A stretch of DNA of 64,000 nucleotides, taken from positions 3,906,001 through 3,970,000 of the forward strand of contig NZ_FNSV01000005.1 of the NCBI RefSeq assembly GCF_900105905.1. Direction: 5' to 3'. Both the position numbers and the translations under genes were made by a program. This stretch comes from Rhodococcus koreensis. Lineage in GTDB: Bacteria > Actinomycetota > Actinomycetes > Mycobacteriales > Mycobacteriaceae. This document shows, piece after piece, positions 8,461 through 16,518 of the stretch; the first letter of the stretch is position 1, and each line of letters begins with the position of its first letter. The notes below the pieces were generated by a model that worked only from the letters and a program-made list of their open reading frames with translations, did no database searches and was not told the DNA's origin.

Positions 8461-8904
8461 ATGGCAGTCGCTGACGACGCCGTCGAGATCCGGTCGCAGG
8501 GATGGCGCACGCTCGCGGCCCTGCATGGTTTGCTCGAGGCGGAACTCGAACGCGCCCTGCAGCGGGGTCACGACCTCTCGGTGGTCGAGTACACGGTGCT
8601 CGACGCACTGAGCCGCCAGGACGGCTGGCACATGCGGATGGCGCAGCTCGCCCGCGCGGCCGCGCTGAGCAGCAGCGCCACCACCAGGCTGGTGAACCGA
8701 TTGGAGAACCGCGGCCTGCTCACCCGGATCCTGTGCGACGACGACCGTCGCGGCATCTACACCGAACTCACACCCGCGGGCCGGGCCGCGCTGGACGAGG
8801 CGCGTCCCACCCACGACGCCACGCTGGAAGCGGCGCTCGACCGGGCGGCCGAGGTTCCCGAACTCGCCCACCTCGCCCGCACCCTGCACGAGCTCCCCGC
8901 GTAG
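8461..8904 (+). CDS. MarR-family transcriptional regulator
   Basis: 147 residues from ATG 8461, with AGGAGG 6 nt upstream (the upstream in-frame GTG 8455 overlaps that SD). Winged HTH: LSVVEYTVLDALS, MRMAQLARAAALSSSATTRLVNRLENRGLLTR, then the wing DDDRRGIYTELTPAG. Divergent from the MFS exporter, so probably its repressor, releasing upon binding a phenolic or drug-like ligand as is usual for the family. Its stop is followed directly by a dispersed palindromic repeat. Confidence 0.9.
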   Translation: MAVADDAVEIRSQGWRTLAALHGLLEAELERALQRGHDLSVVEYTVLDALSRQDGWHMRMAQLARAAALSSSATTRLVNRLENRGLLTRILCDDDRRGIYTELTPAGRAALDEARPTHDATLEAALDRAAEVPELAHLARTLHELPA

Positions 8905-8944
8905 GTGAGTGGCAAAGCGTGCGCGAGCACACTTTGCCACTCAC
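8905..8944. repeat. Dispersed GTGAGTGG-type palindrome (copy 1), likely bidirectional terminator
   Basis: GTGAGTGGCAAAG (8905-8917) pairs perfectly with CTTTGCCACTCAC (8932-8944); the stem continues inward with GTGC/GCAC after one mismatch, leaving a GCGA loop. It begins immediately after the MarR stop codon and ends 1 bp before the stop codon of the convergent ectD-like gene. A second copy with the same 13-bp arm design is at 54228-54267, so this is a mobile or amplified repeat family used at gene ends. Confidence 0.85.
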
Positions 8945-8945
8945 A

Positions 8946-9860
8946 TCAGGACAGCGGTGTGAAGTCGCGCGACGCGATGTACTCCGGCCGTGGCCGCGGT
9001 GCGGCGAACGGCGCGACGAGCGTGTTCTCGACACTGTTGAACACGAGGAACAGATTCGACCGCGGGTAGGGCGTGATGTTGTTGCCCGACCCGTGCATGA
9101 CGTTGGAGTCGAACCACAGCGCGGTGCCCGCCGCACCGGTGAACTGGTCGATCCCGAACTCCGCGGCCATCCGGGTCACGTCTTCCCGGCGCGGAACCCC
9201 GACCTCCTGCTCGACGAGCGAGGACGTGTAGTTGTCGTCGGGGGTGGCGCCGACGCACTGGACGAACCGCTTGTGCGAACCGGGCATCACCATCAGCGAT
9301 CCGTTGAACGGGTAGTTCTCGGTGAGCGTGATCGAGCAACTGACGGCCCGCGGCACCGGGAGCCCGTCCTCGGCGTGCCAGGTCTCGAAGTCCGAGTGCC
9401 AGTAGAAGCCGGTGCCCTTGAAACCGGGCATGGAGTTGATCCGGCTCTGGTGGATGTAGACGTCGGAGCCGAGGAGTTGTCGCGCGCGGTCGAGAATCCT
9501 GCCGTCGCGGATCAGCGCGGCGACCACGTCGCTGCGCCGGTGGACGTCGAAGACGGACCGGACCTCGCCGGAACCGCGTTCGGTGATGACGCGACCGCTG
9601 TCGCGCATCGACGGGTCCCGGGACAGCCGGTCGAGTTCCTCCCGGCACGTCATCACTTCGCCGGTGTTCAGGACGTGGTCGACGATGGTGAAGCCGCGTG
9701 CCTCGTGTCCGGCGAGGGCGGCCGCGTCGAAGGGTCCGTCCGCGGGCGTTCCCCAGGCGGCAGGTTCGTTCCGTTGGAGCATCGACGGCTCGGAGGTGAT
9801 CCGAGTGGGGTAGCGATCGTTGTGGTTGGTGAATCCCTGAACCTCAGCTACCTGAGTCAT
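8946..9860 (-). CDS. ectD: Ectoine hydroxylase (Fe(II)/2-oxoglutarate dioxygenase), orphan
   Basis: 304 residues from ATG 9860, GAGGAGGGACA immediately upstream. Contains the EctD hallmark run around residues 138-167: QSRINSMPGFKG, then FYWHSDFETWHAEDG. Iron ligands are H155, D157 and H256 (NVMHGSGNN), and the 101-residue spacing between the two His matches known EctD. R267 in PYPRSNL is placed to bind 2-oxoglutarate. It converts ectoine to 5-hydroxyectoine. No ectA, ectB or ectC lies nearby, so it either acts on imported ectoine or on another substrate of the adjoining cluster. It is 36 bp downstream of, and co-directional with, a GntR regulator. Confidence 0.87.
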   Translation of the reverse strand: MTQVAEVQGFTNHNDRYPTRITSEPSMLQRNEPAAWGTPADGPFDAAALAGHEARGFTIVDHVLNTGEVMTCREELDRLSRDPSMRDSGRVITERGSGEVRSVFDVHRRSDVVAALIRDGRILDRARQLLGSDVYIHQSRINSMPGFKGTGFYWHSDFETWHAEDGLPVPRAVSCSITLTENYPFNGSLMVMPGSHKRFVQCVGATPDDNYTSSLVEQEVGVPRREDVTRMAAEFGIDQFTGAAGTALWFDSNVMHGSGNNITPYPRSNLFLVFNSVENTLVAPFAAPRPRPEYIASRDFTPLS

Positions 9861-9896
9861 TGTCCCTCCTCGGCACTTACCTCTACTTCACTGTCG

Positions 9897-10574
9897 CTAC
9901 GGCGACAGAGTCTTCTGATCGGCGCGGAGCCGCTGGACGGCGTCGTCCAGGTGTTCGGCGAGCAGTTTCTGCACCTCGTCAGCCGTGCCCGACCGGATCG
10001 CCTCGCGCAGGGTCGCGTGTTCCTGCGCCTGCTCGCGAATGTCGTCGTACGTGGTCTGCAGTGCACCCAGGCACATCCGGGTCTCGATCAGCAGCGTCCG
10101 CGCCGCGCGGATGAGCCGCGGGCTCTGCGCGCTCTCCACCAGGATCTGGTGGAACTGTTGATCTGCGTCCGACACGGCGGCGGCGTCGCCGCGCTCGGCC
10201 GCGGCCTGCATCACGAGCACGGTGGGTTCGAGCGCCAGGTAGGTGGCTTCCCGGCGACCGTCGGCGAGAATCATCTCGAGGGCCCCGCGCTCGATGACCG
10301 ACCGGCTGCGGTACACGTCGACGACGTCGTCGAGGGTCAGTTCCGTCACGAAGATCCCGCGGTGACGGATGCTGTGCAGTATGCCCTCGGACACGAGCCT
10401 CTGCATGGCTTCGCGCAGGGGTCCGCGCGAGACCTGGAAATGCGCGGCCAGTTCCGCCTCGCCCAGCTGTGCACCCGGTTCGAGCGCACCCTTCATGATG
10501 GCGACCCGCAGGCGGTCCGCGATGAATTCGGCAGTCGATTGACGACTGACGGGTTCCAGGTCAGTCAGAGCCAT
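9897..10574 (-). CDS. GntR-family regulator, FadR (FCD) subfamily
   Basis: 225 residues. N-terminal winged HTH (residues 15-85: IADRLRVAIMKGALEPGAQLGEAELAAHFQ, then VSRGPLREAMQRLVSEG) and an all-helical FCD effector domain (HQILV...EHATLREAI...HLDDAV with the metal-binding His pattern). The start overlaps the 3' end of the upstream racemase-like gene by 14 bp, so it is in the same transcript and probably autoregulated. Candidate operator: the TTGTTGACAA dyad at 12129-12138 in the divergent promoter region. Confidence 0.9.
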   Translation of the reverse strand: MALTDLEPVSRQSTAEFIADRLRVAIMKGALEPGAQLGEAELAAHFQVSRGPLREAMQRLVSEGILHSIRHRGIFVTELTLDDVVDVYRSRSVIERGALEMILADGRREATYLALEPTVLVMQAAAERGDAAAVSDADQQFHQILVESAQSPRLIRAARTLLIETRMCLGALQTTYDDIREQAQEHATLREAIRSGTADEVQKLLAEHLDDAVQRLRADQKTLSP

Positions 10575-11301
10575 GACTGTGGCCTTTCTCGAACAAGGTT
10601 CCTAACGACGGTTGCACCGCCGTGTGGCCTGCAAGACGCAGGCCTTCCCAGATGGTCACCTGGTTTGCCGTGAGGACCGGCTTGCCGAGGCGCTGCTCGA
10701 GAGTACTCAGCGCACCCAGCGTCCTCATGGCCGTGTCGGGGATGAGCAGGGCTTCGGCGTCCGGGTGGTCGTTCTCCACCGCGAGTTCCACCACGGATTC
10801 GGGGCTGAGCTGACCGACCTCGGCAGCGGTGTCGATCCCCGCGCTCGCCATCGACAGCACCTCGATGCCGGCGGCGGCGAGGAATTCGACGAACAGCTTC
10901 GCGACGTCCTCCGGGTAGCTCGCGGCCACCGCGACCCGGGTGATCCCCAGGGCGTGCAGGGCGTTGACGAACGCGAAACTGGTGCTGGACGTGGGCACAC
11001 CGGTGGCGGCGGCGAGCGTCTCGGCCTGCTGCTTCGCGCCGTCGGGGCCGTAGACGAAGCTGCCCGACGTGCACGCCCACACGACGGCGTCCGGCTTCTC
11101 GCCGGCGAGCAGCGCGGCCCCGCCGGCGAGTTTCTCGGGGCTACCGAGGTCGAGCAGTTCGGGCACGGCGTGCAGGTCGGTGCCGTAGATGTGCACGACC
11201 GGCAGATCGACTCCGAGCATCTCCGCGGCGAAGGGGTAGTCGTCTTCGGCGGCGTGGTCCGGGTAGATGAATCCCACAGTGGGGGTCGGCGTGCTCGTCA
11301 T
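10561..11301 (-). CDS. Asp/Glu racemase-superfamily protein (maleate isomerase / arylmalonate decarboxylase-like)
   Basis: 246 residues from ATG 11301 with GAGGAG 5 nt upstream; the open frame beyond this start belongs to the upstream gene's other frame. The first active-site Cys is present in VVWACTSGSF (C77), but the second active-site position aligns to Asp (IPDTAMRTL, D189) where its neighbour has Cys. Family members use a Cys pair for racemisation/isomerisation or a single Cys for decarboxylation, so a chemistry other than cis-trans isomerisation is possible. Next to a paralogue (11343-12086) and upstream of the GntR gene. Confidence 0.85.
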   Translation of the reverse strand: MTSTPTPTVGFIYPDHAAEDDYPFAAEMLGVDLPVVHIYGTDLHAVPELLDLGSPEKLAGGAALLAGEKPDAVVWACTSGSFVYGPDGAKQQAETLAAATGVPTSSTSFAFVNALHALGITRVAVAASYPEDVAKLFVEFLAAAGIEVLSMASAGIDTAAEVGQLSPESVVELAVENDHPDAEALLIPDTAMRTLGALSTLEQRLGKPVLTANQVTIWEGLRLAGHTAVQPSLGTLFEKGHSHGSD

Positions 11302-11342
11302 GCGTTCTCCTCGTTCCGTCGTGAGGGTCGTGTGGGCTGATG

Positions 11343-12086
11343 TCAGAAGACGTTGCGGAGCCACTTCCCGGGCCCCGTCATGGGGAGTTTCATCCGGCCC
11401 AGACAGGCCCAGATGGTGAGCTGGTTGGCGGTGAGCACCGGTTTGCCGAGTTCCTGTTCGAGCGGCGCGATGACGTCGTAGGTCGGCAGGTTGGTGCAGC
11501 TGACGAAGATCGCCTCCGACCGGGGGTCGTCCGCCGCGATGATCCGCTCGGCGATCGTGCGGTAGTTGACCTTCCAGATGCCGCCGCCGAGCCCGAGGTG
11601 ATCGGAGCGCACCACCTCGGTGCCGGCCTCGTTCAGGAACGCGTGCAACCGTTCGGTCAGCGGGGCGTCGTACGGCGTGATCACCGACAGCCTGCTCAGC
11701 TCGAGGTGCTCGATCGCCTCGACCAGCGCCCCGGACGTGGTGACCGCGTGCAGGGCGCCGGCCTCGCAGATCGCGTCGCACAGCGTCCGCTCGTATTCGA
11801 GGCCCTTGATGAAACTTCCCGACGTGCACAGATACGCCACGACCTCCGGCTCGACGTGCAGGACGTCGCGCGTCGCCGCCATGAGGTGTCTTCGCTCGGA
11901 CACGAGTTCGGCCATCTCCAGGCTGACGGGCACGGGTTCGTACGGCGTGCGCGCCAGATGCAGGCTCACCTCGAGGGGAGCCCAACGCCACAGTTCACGT
12001 TCGAGCGCCAGGTCGAACGGGGCGATGATGCCTATTCCCCGTTGCGCGATCGGCCCCTCGAATTCGGGAATGTTCAGTTCCAACAC
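11343..12086 (-). CDS. Maleate isomerase-like protein (Asp/Glu racemase superfamily)
   Basis: 247 residues. Both conserved Cys are present: C87 in VAYLCTSGSF and C197 in FVSCTNLPTYDVI, as in maleate cis-trans isomerase and related enzymes. The C-terminal ELGKPVLTANQLTIWACL block is shared with the downstream paralogue. First gene of a leftward operon (this gene, its paralogue, GntR, ectD-like). The substrate is probably a small dicarboxylate or malonate derivative; the divergent operon carries a hydroxyacid dehydrogenase and an amidase that could feed or drain it (inference). Confidence 0.87.
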   Translation of the reverse strand: MLELNIPEFEGPIAQRGIGIIAPFDLALERELWRWAPLEVSLHLARTPYEPVPVSLEMAELVSERRHLMAATRDVLHVEPEVVAYLCTSGSFIKGLEYERTLCDAICEAGALHAVTTSGALVEAIEHLELSRLSVITPYDAPLTERLHAFLNEAGTEVVRSDHLGLGGGIWKVNYRTIAERIIAADDPRSEAIFVSCTNLPTYDVIAPLEQELGKPVLTANQLTIWACLGRMKLPMTGPGKWLRNVF

Positions 12087-12127
12087 CAGGCCTCACCTTC
12101 GATTCGGCCGCGCCCGAGCATTATCAG

Positions 12128-12160
12128 ATTGTTGACAATCATACGAGTTACTCTTACGGT
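12128..12160 (+). promoter_or_regulatory. Promoter of the D-2-hydroxyacid dehydrogenase operon with FadR-type operator over the -35
   Basis: TTGACA (12132-12137), a 17-bp spacer and TACGGT (12155-12160) form a promoter that would start transcription at about 12167, the GTG start codon, giving a leaderless mRNA. The -35 is embedded in ATTGTTGACAAT (12128-12139), whose core matches the FadR-subfamily pattern TnGTnnACnA. The GntR gene of the divergent operon (9897-10574) is the likely binder. Confidence 0.55.
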
Positions 12161-12166
12161 GTCAAC

Positions 12167-13141
12167 GTGAGTCGGAACCCGATCGTCGCGGTGCTACATG
12201 CCCACGTTCTGCCGAGCGACGAACTCATGGCACCGGTCGCGACCCGTGCCGAAGTTCGCTACACCGGCAAGGCGGGGCTGAGCGACGCCCTCGACGGCGC
12301 GGACGTGCTGTTTCTCTACGACTTCCTCACCGATGCGGTGCCCGGAGCGTGGCATGCCGCCGGTTCCCTGCAGTGGCTGCACATCGCCGCGGCCGGCGTC
12401 GATCCCGTCATGTTCCCCGAGGCCCGCGACAGCGACGTCACGATCACCAACTCCCGGGGCGTGTTCGACGGCGCGATCGCCGAGTACGTGCTCGCGCAGA
12501 TCCTCGCGTTCGCGAAGGATCTGCCGGGTTCGCTGCGACTGCAGCAGTCCCACACGTGGCAGCACCGCGAATCCGAGCGGATCGCGGGCCGCACCGCCCT
12601 GATCGTCGGCACCGGCCCCATCGGCCGCGCCACCGCCCGACTTCTCCGCGCAGCGGGGATGAAGGTCAGCGGTTCGGGTCGCACCGCCCGCGACGCCGAT
12701 CCCGACTTCGGGACGGTCACCGCCACCGAAGATCTCCCGGAGCAACTCGCGGCCGCCGATTACGTGATCGCGGTGGCCCCGCTCACCGAGCAGACCCGTC
12801 ACCTGTTCCGCGATACGACGTTCGCCGCTATGAAGCCGGGCGCGCGGTTCGTCAACGTCGGACGGGGTGAGCTCGTGCGCACCGACGACCTCGTCGCCGC
12901 GCTGCGGGCGGGAACGATCGCGGGCGCCGCGCTCGACGTGTTCGACACGGAACCGCTCCCCGCGGACCATCCGCTCTGGGACATGACGAACGTGTCGATC
13001 ACGCCCCACAATTCGGGCGACTTCGCCGGCTGGCGCGACGACCTCATCACCGTGTTCACCGACAATTTCGAACGCTGGGTGACGGGGTACCCGCTCGAGA
13101 ACGTAGTTGACAAGCACCTCGGGTACGTACCGAGCCGATGA
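12167..13141 (+). CDS. D-2-hydroxyacid dehydrogenase (NAD(P)-dependent)
   Basis: 324 residues from GTG 12167; no SD is seen and the promoter spacing suggests a leaderless message. Rossmann motif ALIVGTGPIGRATARLL, catalytic Arg in FVNVGRGELVRTDDL, Glu in ALDVFDTEPLP, and His in ITPHNSGDF: the full D-2-hydroxyacid dehydrogenase triad. It interconverts a 2-oxoacid and a D-2-hydroxyacid. First gene of a rightward operon with an amidase; divergent from the racemase-like/GntR operon. Confidence 0.9.
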   Translation: MSRNPIVAVLHAHVLPSDELMAPVATRAEVRYTGKAGLSDALDGADVLFLYDFLTDAVPGAWHAAGSLQWLHIAAAGVDPVMFPEARDSDVTITNSRGVFDGAIAEYVLAQILAFAKDLPGSLRLQQSHTWQHRESERIAGRTALIVGTGPIGRATARLLRAAGMKVSGSGRTARDADPDFGTVTATEDLPEQLAAADYVIAVAPLTEQTRHLFRDTTFAAMKPGARFVNVGRGELVRTDDLVAALRAGTIAGAALDVFDTEPLPADHPLWDMTNVSITPHNSGDFAGWRDDLITVFTDNFERWVTGYPLENVVDKHLGYVPSR

Positions 13142-13177
13142 TGACAGGGCCCGAACGTCCAGGCTGAAGGAGTTCTC

Positions 13178-14548
13178 ATGAATCCCACCGACATGACCGC
13201 CGTCGAACTGGTCACGGCCTACTCGTCCGGAGAACTTTCGCCGGTGGAGGCGACGCAGGCGATGCTCGACGCCATCACCGAGCGTGATCGCGCCATCAAC
13301 TCGTACTGCCTCGTCGACGAGGAGCGGGCGCTCGCGCAGGCCCGGAAGTCCGAGGAGCGCTGGAACACCGGCTACTCCAAGGGACTGCTCGACGGCGTCC
13401 CGATCTCCATCAAGGACATCTTCCTCACCGACGGCTGGCCGACGCTCCGCGGATCGCAGGCCGTCGACGAGGACCAGCCGTGGGACGTCGACAGTCCCGT
13501 CGCCGCCCGGCTGCGCGAGGACGGGATGGTGTTCCTCGGCAAGACCACAACCCCCGAGATCGCCTGGAAGGCCGTCACCGACAGCGCTCTGTGCGGCATC
13601 ACCCGCAACCCCGCCGACCCGACCAAGACGGCCGGCGGTTCTTCGGGCGGCAGTGCCGCGGCGGTCGCCGCGGGTCTCGGTCCCTGCTCCGTCGGCACCG
13701 ACGGCGGCGGCAGTGTGCGGATCCCCGCGTCGTTCTGCGGCGTCGTCGGTTTCAAGCCCACCCACGGCCGGATCCCCCTGTTCCCGGCGAGCCCGTTCGG
13801 GCCGCTGGCGCACGCCGGCCCGATCACCCGCACGGTCGAGGACGCGGCGCTGCTGATGGACATCCTGGCGTTGCCCGACCCGCGCGACCCGACGTCGCTC
13901 GCGCCGTCCCCGACCACCTTCCGCGGCGAAATCGGCCGCGACGTGGTCGGACTCGGCGTCGCCTACTCCCCCACACTCGGCTACGTGACCGTCGATCCGG
14001 AGGTCCGGGCGATCGTCGACCGGGCGGTGCAGGCCATCGACGCGGCGGGCCTGCCGGTCACCGCCGCCGACCCCGGGTTCGGCGATCCGATCGACGCCTT
14101 CGAACTGTTGTGGGCGGCCGGGGCCGCCGCCATGCTGAAGAATTTCCCGGAGGGGGCACGCGACAAGGTCGACCCGGGCCTCGGCAAGGTCTGGGAACGA
14201 GGCGAGAAGTTCAGCGCGGTCGAGTATCTCGACGCTCGCGCGGTCGCCGCGGACATCGGCATCACGATGGGCAAATTCCATCTGACGCACAATGTCCTGC
14301 TCACACCCACCGTCCCCATTCCGGCTTTCGAGGCGGGCCACGACGTCCCGCCGGGCAGCGACCTCACCGGCTGGCCGCAGTGGACGCCGTTCACGTACCC
14401 GTTCAACCTGACCCAGCAGCCGGCGATCAGCATCCCGATCGGTCGCACCGCGGCGGGTCTGCCGGTGGGCCTGCAGATCATCGGCCCCCGGCATTCGGAC
14501 GACCTCGTGCTCGCGGTCGCACGGTACGCGGAGCACGTCCTCGGCTAG
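13178..14548 (+). CDS. Amidase (amidase-signature family)
   Basis: 456 residues from ATG 13178 with GAAGGAG 8 nt upstream. The amidase-signature triad is clear: Lys79 in VPISIKDIF, the cis-Ser in TAGGSSGGSAA (residues 151-161) and the nucleophile Ser179 in GTDGGGSVRIPAS. Hydrolyses an amide to acid plus ammonia in the cytoplasm. Length and the C-terminal GLPVGLQIIGPR block are typical. It lies 36 bp behind the hydroxyacid dehydrogenase and is probably in the same operon. The substrate may be an amide or ring-opened heterocycle handled by the racemase-like enzymes (inference). Confidence 0.9.
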   Translation: MNPTDMTAVELVTAYSSGELSPVEATQAMLDAITERDRAINSYCLVDEERALAQARKSEERWNTGYSKGLLDGVPISIKDIFLTDGWPTLRGSQAVDEDQPWDVDSPVAARLREDGMVFLGKTTTPEIAWKAVTDSALCGITRNPADPTKTAGGSSGGSAAAVAAGLGPCSVGTDGGGSVRIPASFCGVVGFKPTHGRIPLFPASPFGPLAHAGPITRTVEDAALLMDILALPDPRDPTSLAPSPTTFRGEIGRDVVGLGVAYSPTLGYVTVDPEVRAIVDRAVQAIDAAGLPVTAADPGFGDPIDAFELLWAAGAAAMLKNFPEGARDKVDPGLGKVWERGEKFSAVEYLDARAVAADIGITMGKFHLTHNVLLTPTVPIPAFEAGHDVPPGSDLTGWPQWTPFTYPFNLTQQPAISIPIGRTAAGLPVGLQIIGPRHSDDLVLAVARYAEHVLG

Positions 14549-14686
14549 GTCGGCCGAAAAGCACCCGATTCGCGCTGCATCCGAGGATGATTAGAACTGG
14601 GCCCGGTGCTCCGAACATCTGCTCTGCTGCCGGGCGACAGTTGCCTGACAGAAGTTTTCGGGGTCGAGGAGAGCCCGGGAGAGTAG

Positions 14687-16174
14687 ATGACAGCAATGCC
14701 GGTGTCCGGGGTCCCGCCGCATTCGCCGCAGGACCGGGATCCGTTCGCCCCGGGCATGGTCGTCGCCACTCGATACACACTCCTCGGACGATTCGCCGGA
14801 CCCGACTGGGTGCAGTGGTGGCACGCGCACGACACCGAACTGTGCAGGGACGTCTCGCTCAGCCTCGTCGACTCGGCGCACCTCCGCGACACCGACACCC
14901 GCCCGGATCCGGTGGCGCGGTTCTGCCGGAACACCACCGGCACCAGCTTCAGCCACGAGGGGCGGATCGCGCAGGTCTACGACATCGCGGTGGTCGGCGA
15001 CCGGATCGCCGTGGTCGCGGAATGGACGCCCGGATGGCGTCTCGCGGATATCGCGCGCACGGTTCCGCGGCCGCTGGACGCCGCGCGCATCGTGCGCGAC
15101 CTCGCCGCCGCCACCGCGGACGCGCACCATTTCGGTGCCCGCATCTCACTCGATCATCCCAACCGGGTGCGGATCTCCCGGGAAGGACTCGCGGTCCTCG
15201 CCTTCCCCGCCACCCTCGCCGCTGCGAGCACGGCCGACGACGTCGCCGGCCTCGGCGCGCTGCTGTACGCACTGTTGCTCGGCACGTGGCCGCTGCCTTC
15301 GTCCGGCGAGACCCACGCGGCCGGACTGCCCCCCGCCGGTCGTCGGGGTGACGGTTCCGTCGTCCCGCCGCATCGGGTGCGGCCCACGATTCCCCGGCGA
15401 CTGTCCGACGTGGCCGTCAACGCGCTCACCCGGCGACCCGGGATGGACACCGCGCAGGCGGTGGTCGACGCCCTCGACCGGATGCTGGCGGACGCGCGGG
15501 CTCGGTCGGCTCCCGCGTTCGCCCCGAAGAAGAAGGTCCGCCCGAAGGCCGACGACCGGTCGGCCCGATCGAGGGCGCCGCTTCCCGCGATGAGCGCTGC
15601 ACTCGCCGTGGTCGTCGCCCTCGGCGCCGCCGGGTGGGCGATCGGCACCTCGTTCACCGCGTCGGACGCACCGCCCGCGGCTGTCGCGGACAGCACGCTC
15701 AGCGAGATCGTGCCCGCGCCGGAACCCGACCCGGTACCGCTGATCCCGTCGTCCGCGACCGTCTACTCCCCCCAGCACTTCCCGGACAACGGGACGAGGG
15801 CGTCGCTCGCGGTCGACGCGAACCCGGCAACGTTCTGGGCCACCGACCGCTACCCGCAGCAATTGCCGCCGACGAAGGGCGGAGTGGGCCTGATCGTGTC
15901 GTTCCCCAAGCCCGTCGATCTGCGGACCGTCTGGATCGAATCACCGACGCCGGGCACCAGGGTCGAGATCCGGACCGCGCCCGCCGCCTGGGCCAACATC
16001 GGCCACACCCAGTTGCTCGGCGCCGCCACGCTCGCGCCCGGAGTCACCCGGATCGCCGCCCGCACGCCCGCACCCACCACCCGCGTCCTCGTGTGGATCT
16101 CGGGCCTGTCCCCGGTCGAATCCGGATTCCAGTCGAGCCTGTCGGAGATCGGGTTCCTGGGCGGCGGCGCATGA
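14687..16174 (+). CDS. Membrane-anchored pseudokinase with extracellular discoidin-like domain
   Basis: 495 residues from ATG 14687 (SD GGAGAG). Residues 20-270 resemble a Ser/Thr kinase (YTLLGRFAGPDWVQWWHAHD...), but the ATP-binding Lys is missing (RDVSLSLVD), and no HRD or DFG motif is present, so it should be catalytically dead. A basic linker (KKKVRPKADDRSARSR) precedes one transmembrane helix (about 305-325), then a Pro-rich stalk and a C-terminal galactose-binding/discoidin-like domain (AVDANPATFWATDRY...GVGLIVSF). The same pseudokinase-TM-discoidin arrangement forms the C-terminus of mycobacterial MurJ/MviN, where it recruits FhaA; here it stands alone. ATGA overlap with the DUF202 gene. 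Confidence 0.75.
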   Translation: MTAMPVSGVPPHSPQDRDPFAPGMVVATRYTLLGRFAGPDWVQWWHAHDTELCRDVSLSLVDSAHLRDTDTRPDPVARFCRNTTGTSFSHEGRIAQVYDIAVVGDRIAVVAEWTPGWRLADIARTVPRPLDAARIVRDLAAATADAHHFGARISLDHPNRVRISREGLAVLAFPATLAAASTADDVAGLGALLYALLLGTWPLPSSGETHAAGLPPAGRRGDGSVVPPHRVRPTIPRRLSDVAVNALTRRPGMDTAQAVVDALDRMLADARARSAPAFAPKKKVRPKADDRSARSRAPLPAMSAALAVVVALGAAGWAIGTSFTASDAPPAAVADSTLSEIVPAPEPDPVPLIPSSATVYSPQHFPDNGTRASLAVDANPATFWATDRYPQQLPPTKGGVGLIVSFPKPVDLRTVWIESPTPGTRVEIRTAPAAWANIGHTQLLGAATLAPGVTRIAARTPAPTTRVLVWISGLSPVESGFQSSLSEIGFLGGGA

Positions 16175-16518
16175 GTCGCGACATCTTCGGCCCCACCCAG
16201 CCGAACACGGGAAGCACCGCGCGCGACCACCTCGCGAACGAGCGCACCTATCTCGCGTGGCATCGCACCGGCATCAGTGTCGCCGCACTCGGTGTGGCGG
16301 TGGCGAAGTTCGCCCCGCACCGCGGCGACCACGCCATTGCCGCCGGATTCATTCTGATCGGCGCGGGCCTGCTGGTATCCGCCTACGGCACCTACCGATA
16401 CCGGGTCATCACCAGGCAGATCGAATCCGGGGTATTCGCGCCGGCGACGTTCGCCGCCGTCGTCACCTCCAGCGTCGTCACACTGCTCGCGCTCCTCGCC
16501 GTGCTGGTTCTACTCTGA
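16171..16518 (+). CDS. DUF202 (YidH-like) small membrane protein
   Basis: 115 residues starting MSRDIFGPTQPN; the ATG overlaps the upstream stop (ATGA). DUF202 signature LANERTYLAWHRTGISVAALGVA, followed by two further hydrophobic helices (three in total). Function of the family is unknown. Its 3' end overlaps the convergent FGE gene by 9 bp. Confidence 0.85.
   Translation: MSRDIFGPTQPNTGSTARDHLANERTYLAWHRTGISVAALGVAVAKFAPHRGDHAIAAGFILIGAGLLVSAYGTYRYRVITRQIESGVFAPATFAAVVTSSVVTLLALLAVLVLL

Noticed and set aside
8946..14548. An ectoine utilisation (eut/doe) cluster
   Set aside because: No ectoine hydrolase (peptidase-like), deacetylase or MocR-type regulator is present; only the EctD-like protein points to ectoine.
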